NCBI GenBank assembly: GCA_963643505.1
Contig: CAVIKF010000009.1
Coordinates: forward strand, 1-64,000
DNA from: CAVEFW01 sp963643505
GTDB lineage: Bacteria; Actinomycetota; Coriobacteriia; Coriobacteriales; Eggerthellaceae
Length of the DNA stretch: 64,000 bases
Reading direction: 5' to 3'
The notes beneath the pieces were generated by a model. The model did no database searches and was not told the origin of the DNA. It saw only the letters and a list, made by a program, of their open reading frames with translations. Shown here piece after piece: positions 59,982 through 64,000 of this stretch (the stretch's first letter is position 1; each line of letters starts with the position of its first letter). Made by a program: the position numbers and the translations under genes.

Positions 59982-60200
59982 TTAACTCTCAAGCATCCGC
60001 AGAAGGTCGGCCTCGCGGATTATGGATATAGGGCAGCCGGCATCCTTGTATTCCATAGCCTTCTTAACTTTGGTGCCGTAATTGCCAAAGGCCCATTGGT
60101 CGCTCCCTTGGCCGCCTACCACTACGTAGGCGCATTTTTTCGTCACGCCCTTAGATATGGTGCCAGCCGCAATGGCGCCGCCTGCAATAGCGCAGCCCAC
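59982..60200 (-). pseudogene. BRCT-domain C-terminal fragment
   Basis: About 48 recognisable residues (YVVVGGQGSDQW, KVKKAMEYKDAGCPISIIREADLLRML) look like the end of a BRCT domain, as found at the C-terminus of exonuclease/ligase proteins. The upstream part dissolves into the AATGGCGCC repeats, so the gene is truncated. Confidence 0.55.
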
Positions 60201-60385
60201 AATGGCGCCGCCCGCAACTTCGATACGGTGCCGCCCACAATGGCGCCGCCCGCAGCTTCGATATCAAACCGCCTCCCATCCCTTGTTGCCAAGAAATGGG
60301 AGGCGGTTCGAATGGCCGCCGGTTTCAATGGGTTCCGGTTCCAATAGGCGCTAGTTCCAATGGGCGCCGGTTAGAAATGCCCTAT
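60165..60385. repeat. CAATGGCGCC-type repeat block
   Basis: CACAATGGCGCCGCCCGCA occurs twice exactly, with further CAATAGCGC/CCAATGGGCGCC variants up to about 60380. Imperfect palindromes are built on GGCGCC. The part after 60340 (CCTATTGGGACTGACC) resembles the core of the defence-cassette flanking repeats. Confidence 0.7.
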
Positions 60386-60474
60386 TGGGACTGACCTTAT
60401 TGCGACGTCGCCTGGCATGAACGTGGCAGAAGAAGCCGTCGCCAGGCTTGAAGGCGAACATGAGGGGCAAACGG

Positions 60475-60505
60475 AAAGCCCGGGGCGTAGCCCCGGGCTT
60501 TTTGC
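60475..60505. terminator. Strong terminator
   Basis: AAAGCCCGGGGC-gta-GCCCCGGGCTTT followed by TT: a 12-bp stem lying downstream of the minus-strand gene that ends at 60577. No plus-strand gene ends just before it. Confidence 0.75.
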
Positions 60506-60576
60506 CGTTGATCAATGTGAAGTTATTCAGCCTGATCAGGTTTCGATGCTATTGCCAAATTACTCGTTGAAAACGA

Positions 60577-61687
60577 TTATTGGAGTTGCATCGCGTAGCT
60601 CGCGCTTTTCGCTGACGTATACGAGTTTTCGTCAGTCTGGTCATTAATGTAAAAATTCGCAGCTACAGAACTGCAGTTGTCTGCAACTTCATAGGGAACA
60701 CTGCAAATGATGGTCATGTCATAATCCTGCATTGGCTGCGCGATTCCTGCAAAATTGTTGCCGTAGCGCTCATCTGCATCGTAGGTGTACTTCCCGTTAA
60801 ACACGAGCTTAGCTCTGAATCGGTTCGTCTGGTACGAACCTAGGTTTTTAAAGGTTCCTTTGACGACATAGAAGCGACAATCATTTTGGGGGGCGAGTGT
60901 GATTGTACTCCATTCACTAATTCTGCTTGTAACGTCATCTGCCCATTCGCACTGGCTGATCGAGAACTCGCACTTGTCGTTTTCGGTTACCGTTTGATCG
61001 TAAGAGATTATTTTTGCACCAGATTCGCATCCTGCTTCCCTAGCTTGCTTTTCTACTTGCTTGGTTGCATATGCGGCCGTCGCGGATTCAACCATCTGGG
61101 TCAGCTCGGTTTTCATTTCTTCGATGGGTTTGTAGTAGCGGCTATTTTTATCAATTCCACCGAGCGCGTTGTCGAAGACACCAAGGGTCTCGTTGCGAGC
61201 CGATTCTTCGCCAAGCAACTCGGCGGAGTGCATTTTGGTTAGATCGTATTTCTCTTTACACTCGGTGTATTTGCTGAAATCATCGGCGTTTTCCTCGATA
61301 TCAGAGTTTACTTTGTCCAGGAGGGTACGGGCATCGCCGGAGATGAGGTCGTATGCGCCTGATTGCTTAAGGGTGTTGATTGCATCTGTTGCCGGTGCAA
61401 GGTCAAGCGTGCTATCCGTATATTCTTCAAGCGTGCTTTTTACTGCGTTGTACTCAGCTTCTGCGTTCTGCCTTGGGACAATGATGCCTGCGACGACAGC
61501 GACCGCGATAATTATCACTGCCGCTGCTATGCAAATTGCTATGATTAGTTTCCTCTTGCTTTTGGGCTTTTGGGGTGTTGAAGCCTGAGAGGTTGCTTCT
61601 GATTCGGGCTGGGTCGAGTCACCCTCTGGTGCCGGCTGTTTTTTCCGGCTCCGACGACAGCTCTTCGTTGGTTGTTTTCTCTTCCAT
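60577..61687 (-). pseudogene. Membrane-anchored extracellular protein, frameshifted near its start
   Basis: The start ATG (complement of 61685-61687) has a good GGAAGGG site. The frame reads MEEKTTNEELSSEPEK and breaks at an A6 run (T6 on the plus strand, 61639-61644). One A fewer would continue as QPAPEGDSTQPESEATSQ, then KSKRKLIIAICIAAAVIIIAVAVVAG (membrane helix) and about 290 external residues (open from 61518). The outer part has helical segments and a C-terminal beta domain (FYVVKGTFKNLGSYQTNRFRAKLVF). Either a recent frameshift or a slippage-controlled gene. Family unknown. Confidence 0.65.
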
Positions 61688-61729
61688 AATCCCTTCCTTT
61701 CCCTTACTTATCAGGTGTTTTTGTAGCGA

Positions 61730-61778
61730 CTTGACTATCTAGTCAAGTATTACTACCTAAGAACAAGGTAGTAATACT
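61730..61778. promoter_or_regulatory. Two adjacent perfect inverted repeats
   Basis: CTTGACTA-TC-TAGTCAAG (61730-61747, with overlapping central bases) and AGTATTACTACCT / AGGTAGTAATACT (61746-61758, 61766-61778, 7-bp spacer). They lie 45-90 bp upstream of the minus-strand membrane-protein start, a typical operator position. Confidence 0.6.
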
Positions 61779-62059
61779 GCTCTCTTTCAATGCATGCATT
61801 GGTTAGAGAACCACCTACGATTTCATTCTGTTTCAGGCAAGCACCTTTTTGTTGAACAACATTCTTATTCGCGCCGCATCAGTATCCAGCACAGATTCGT
61901 TTACAAGGTGGACGCAAAGCCGTTTTCCAAAGATGGCGTTCAATACGAGGGCGTCGTGAGGGTTGTTGGGATGTTGATCCATTACGAGGGCCTGTAGCTA
62001 AAGGGGAGGGTAAGCTCAGCGTCACCAAGCTTCGCATGGCGTCAATGTAGTGCCTGCCG
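61779..62059. other. Gap with possible gene remnant
   Basis: A reading frame at 61794-61997 ends RFVYKVDAKPFSKDGVQYEG...HYEGL and looks like the tail of a protein without a proper start. Nothing else is seen. Confidence 0.35.
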
Positions 62060-62395
62060 CTAGCCCTTATGTGCCAAAACCCGAATCCATTCATCGATTT
62101 CGCTTTCGATGGAGTGCGGGTACTCAACGCCGGAATCGAGTTTTTTAACATCGATGAAATCGGGGTTTTCCCACCAGCCGGGCACGAAGTACGAGAAATG
62201 ACTATAACTCTTGCATTCGTCGCACCAAATCCAAGCCGTTCCCTTGCCGGAAGCTTCGTTCGCCTTATGCAGCAGGAAATGAGCCTGTGCCGCGCCGCAT
62301 GCCGGGCATTTTTCCGAGCTTGAGACGCGTTCTTGTTCGATGGCCTCGACAAGCTTCATCATTTGATCGTTTTCGGTCCACATTTTATCGTTCAC
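62060..62395 (-). CDS. Zinc-ribbon-like small protein, unknown function
   Basis: 111 residues with AGGTGA ribosome site. Helical N-terminus (DQMMKLVEAIEQERVSSS), CPACGAAQAHFLL and WCDECKSYSHFSYF give two CxxC pairs about 29 residues apart, so zinc is likely. The C-terminal part is acidic (SGVEYPHSIESEIDEWI). Seen in isolated accessory positions; function unknown. Confidence 0.65.
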   Translation of the reverse strand: MNDKMWTENDQMMKLVEAIEQERVSSSEKCPACGAAQAHFLLHKANEASGKGTAWIWCDECKSYSHFSYFVPGWWENPDFIDVKKLDSGVEYPHSIESEIDEWIRVLAHKG

Positions 62396-62568
62396 CTCTA
62401 ATGTAACTAGCTAATGAATCGCCTGCTAAATAAGCTGTTTTCTCCGGCGCTTTGCCTCCCTTTAGGAAGCTTCGGGCGTGGTTCTAATGCGCCTCGTGCA
62501 AAACAACCGTGACGAAGTTCTGCGCCTCGTGCAAAAGATCCGTATATCTTAATTGTGAAAATTCTTAC
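62396..62568. other. Short gap with a direct repeat
   Basis: GCGCCTCGTGCAAAA occurs twice (about 62490 and 62523). No gene is seen. Confidence 0.5.
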
Positions 62569-62596
62569 TTGACAGCGAACAAACGTTCGGTATAAT
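62569..62596 (+). promoter_or_regulatory. Promoter with LexA-like (SOS) box
   Basis: TTGACA (62569-62574) and TATAAT (62591-62596) with a 16-bp spacer. The spacer holds CGAAC-AAAC-GTTCG (62576-62589), which fits the Gram-positive/actinobacterial LexA site CGAAC-N4-GTTCG. A repressor bound there would block polymerase. Downstream lies the toxin-antitoxin remnant at 62785-63187. Confidence 0.75.
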
Positions 62597-62784
62597 AGTC
62601 GATACAAACACAGTCGAAGGCTTGCCGCCGCCAACACGCCCACACTCCGGGCGCGCGCATCTTCTTCCAGGTCAAGAGCTTGTTTGTAATCCCGGAACTA
62701 ATCCAATACAAAAACTGCAAGATTTCGTATTTGCTTGCGAAAATTAAAATTATCATTTATGATAATCTCAGTAAGGAGCAACCG

Positions 62785-62922
62785 ATGTACAAGGTTGACT
62801 ACTACGAAGATGCGAAAGGGCAAAAACCTGTCGAGGAGTTTATTGATTCTCTTGATGTCAAGATGAGGGTGAAGGTCTTCGGAAGGCTGGAATTGCTTGA
62901 TTGGAGGAAACGGCATGAGTGA
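62785..62922 (+). pseudogene. HigB/RelE-like (Gp49) toxin fragment
   Basis: 45 codons starting MYKVDYYEDAKGQKPVEEFIDSLD, the typical beginning of phage-derived Gp49-like HigB toxins (about 110 residues). The protein ends after LELLDWRKRHE, so the catalytic core is missing. GGAG-type ribosome site. Probably an internal deletion that kept translation coupled to the antitoxin gene. Confidence 0.7.
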
Positions 62923-63187
62923 TTTTAGGGAACACCTCAATCGTTCTTTGGAGGATCCCGCTTTCAAGCAGGAATGGGATGGTCAGGCGGCCGAACGCGA
63001 GGTGATGCGCAAAATCGTGGAGGCGCGCACAGAGGCCGGCATGACGCAGGCCGAGCTTGCCAAGGCGTGCGGCATGAAACCTGCGAACCTCTGCAGGCTC
63101 GAAAATGGCAACGGTAACCCGTCGGTGGCCACGCTTAGCAGAATAGCCCACGGCCTTGGCCGAAAGTTGCAGATTTCTTTCGTTTGA
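62915..63187 (+). CDS. XRE-family antitoxin (HigA-like)
   Basis: 90 residues with GGAGG eight bases before ATG 62915. Helix-turn-helix AGMTQAELAKACGMKPANLCRLENGNGNPSVATLSRIAHGLG at about 43-84. The start overlaps the stop of the toxin fragment. The DNA-binding antitoxin is intact although its toxin is truncated, so it may now only act as a regulator. A G7 tract follows at 63198-63204. Confidence 0.82.
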   Translation: MSDFREHLNRSLEDPAFKQEWDGQAAEREVMRKIVEARTEAGMTQAELAKACGMKPANLCRLENGNGNPSVATLSRIAHGLGRKLQISFV

Positions 63188-63260
63188 GGGCTTGTCTGGG
63201 GGGGTTGAGAGACGTGCACTGCTTATTCCTGTAGCTCCAGCAAAGCGCCTTTTCATCTAA

Positions 63261-63614
63261 TTATACAAGAAGCTGCCAGATGCGCTGCACCGCAAGGCGG
63301 CGGGCCTGCTGCGTGAGTACATGCTGGTAGGGGGGATGCCCAAGCCGGTCGATGTGTACGCCCGGGAAAGGAAGTTCGAGCCGGTTGACGTCGAGAAGCG
63401 CCGCATACTGACGCTTTACCGCAACGACGTGGCAAGGTTCGCGCGCGGCTACGAGTTCAAGGTGACATCCGTGCTCGACGGGATCCCCGGCCAGCTCTCC
63501 AAACACGAGAAGAAGTTCAGGCTCAGCTCCCTTGGCGTCAACGCTCGCATGAGGTCGTACGAGGAGGCATTCTTCTGGCTCGCCGACGCGCGCATCGTTT
63601 TCGCCTTAGCGTAA
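63261..63614 (+). pseudogene. DUF4143-type ATPase, internal fragment
   Basis: Open frame without a start in context: KLPDALHRKAAGLLREYMLVGGMPKPVDVYA, RRILTLYRNDVARFARGYEFKVTSVLDGIPGQLSKHEKKF, then a stop after FALA. This is the middle-to-C-terminal part of the AAA ATPase/DUF4143 family; the P-loop domain is missing. Another member of the family starts at 63723. Confidence 0.75.
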
Positions 63615-63722
63615 GGGCGATTGCTGTCGTTTGCATTAGTTAAAGGGGTATAATATTGATAAATAATAAAAAACTACCCCGTTAACCAAAGCAGTATATG
63701 GGGCATATGGAAGGAAACTTCA

Positions 63723-64000
63723 GTGAAGTTATTCAACCGAGCGAAATATATCGAGAAGATTAGACCCTTCTTCCACGATGAGGAGATGATTAAAGTCATC
63801 GTAGGCGTGCGACGATGCGGTAAGTCATGTATCATGAAGACCATAGCAAAGGAGCTCATGGATAGCGGAATCCCCGTTTGCAACATCATCTACCTCGATC
63901 TTGACGAGAGGAAAAATCGCAAGATCAGCACCCCGGACCAGCTTGAAGCTCTTATTGACACTGCCGCCCAAGACGCAGATGAAACCCAGCCCAAATACCT
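63723..64000 (+). CDS. AAA ATPase of DUF4143 type, cut by the window end
   Basis: 93 codons visible from GTG 63723 (GGAAGG upstream). Walker A VGVRRCGKSCIMK at about 38-44 and the strand IIYLDLDERKN. This matches the N-terminal AAA domain of ATPase-plus-DUF4143 proteins; the C-terminal part lies outside the window. The role is usually unknown. A TATAAT-like box near 63650 may be its promoter. Confidence 0.8.
   Translation, partial: MKLFNRAKYIEKIRPFFHDEEMIKVIVGVRRCGKSCIMKTIAKELMDSGIPVCNIIYLDLDERKNRKISTPDQLEALIDTAAQDADETQPKY

Overview
The window looks like a chromosomal segment of an anaerobic, high-GC Actinomycetota of the Coriobacteriia (Eggerthellaceae-like). This is inferred from the gene set: a DMSO-reductase-superfamily molybdenum enzyme with dedicated accessory genes, a MobB-MobA fusion, Lar nickel-pincer maturation genes, an archaeal-type IMP cyclohydrolase paired with a stand-alone AICAR transformylase, and frequent GTG/TTG starts. 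Species cannot be assigned from the sequence alone.

Region 1 (1-18 kb) centres on a metabolic module. An MFS transporter is followed by two folding-helper-like proteins (FKBP-type and trigger-factor-C-like). Next comes a large Mo-bis-MGD oxidoreductase/transhydroxylase-like subunit with no N-terminal Fe-S motif, then a ferredoxin-like small subunit that has lost almost all its cluster cysteines. Two small unknown proteins, a radical SAM protein, a MobB-MobA fusion and a four-cluster ferredoxin follow, then a polar amino-acid ABC transporter. The expected logic is uptake of an (aromatic?) substrate, a cofactor-loaded Mo enzyme and possibly redox-neutral chemistry. The substrate is unknown.

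Region 2 (18-33.6 kb) is mostly core and cofactor genes: amidohydrolase, Mrp-type Fe-S carrier, tRNA-Ala(GGC), universal stress protein, EF-G-like GTPase, purN, XdhC-like, an SDR, AICAR transformylase and IMP cyclohydrolase behind a ZTP-type riboswitch with terminator. Then come larB, an unusual larC1-larE fusion, a THEP1-like NTPase and tRNA-Pro(CGG). Several proteins in regions 1 and 2 carry in-frame tandem-repeat linkers.

Region 3 (34-50.4 kb) is a Wzx/Wzy-type extracellular polysaccharide locus of lower GC: two phosphoglycosyl transferases, glycosyltransferases, WecC/WecB for UDP-ManNAcA, two heparinase-fold proteins, a CapK-like protein, a serine-acetyltransferase-like enzyme, Wzy and Wzx. 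It is littered with runs of 7-9 G (or C). One of these has pushed the acetyltransferase out of frame, so the locus looks phase-variable.

Region 4 (50.4-57.2 kb) is a defence cassette between two copies of a ~55-bp direct repeat: a PHP-ATPase gene with an in-frame amber codon, two small unknown genes, a two-gene CBASS (SLATT effector and CD-NTase) and an AbiEi/AbiEii pair whose toxin gene is broken. Gene fragments border it. Region 5 (57.2-64 kb) is a decaying accessory zone: a TPR-like membrane protein, BRCT and DUF4143-ATPase remnants, a frameshifted membrane protein, a truncated HigB-like toxin with an intact XRE antitoxin behind a promoter with a LexA-like box, and a DUF4143-type ATPase cut by the window end.
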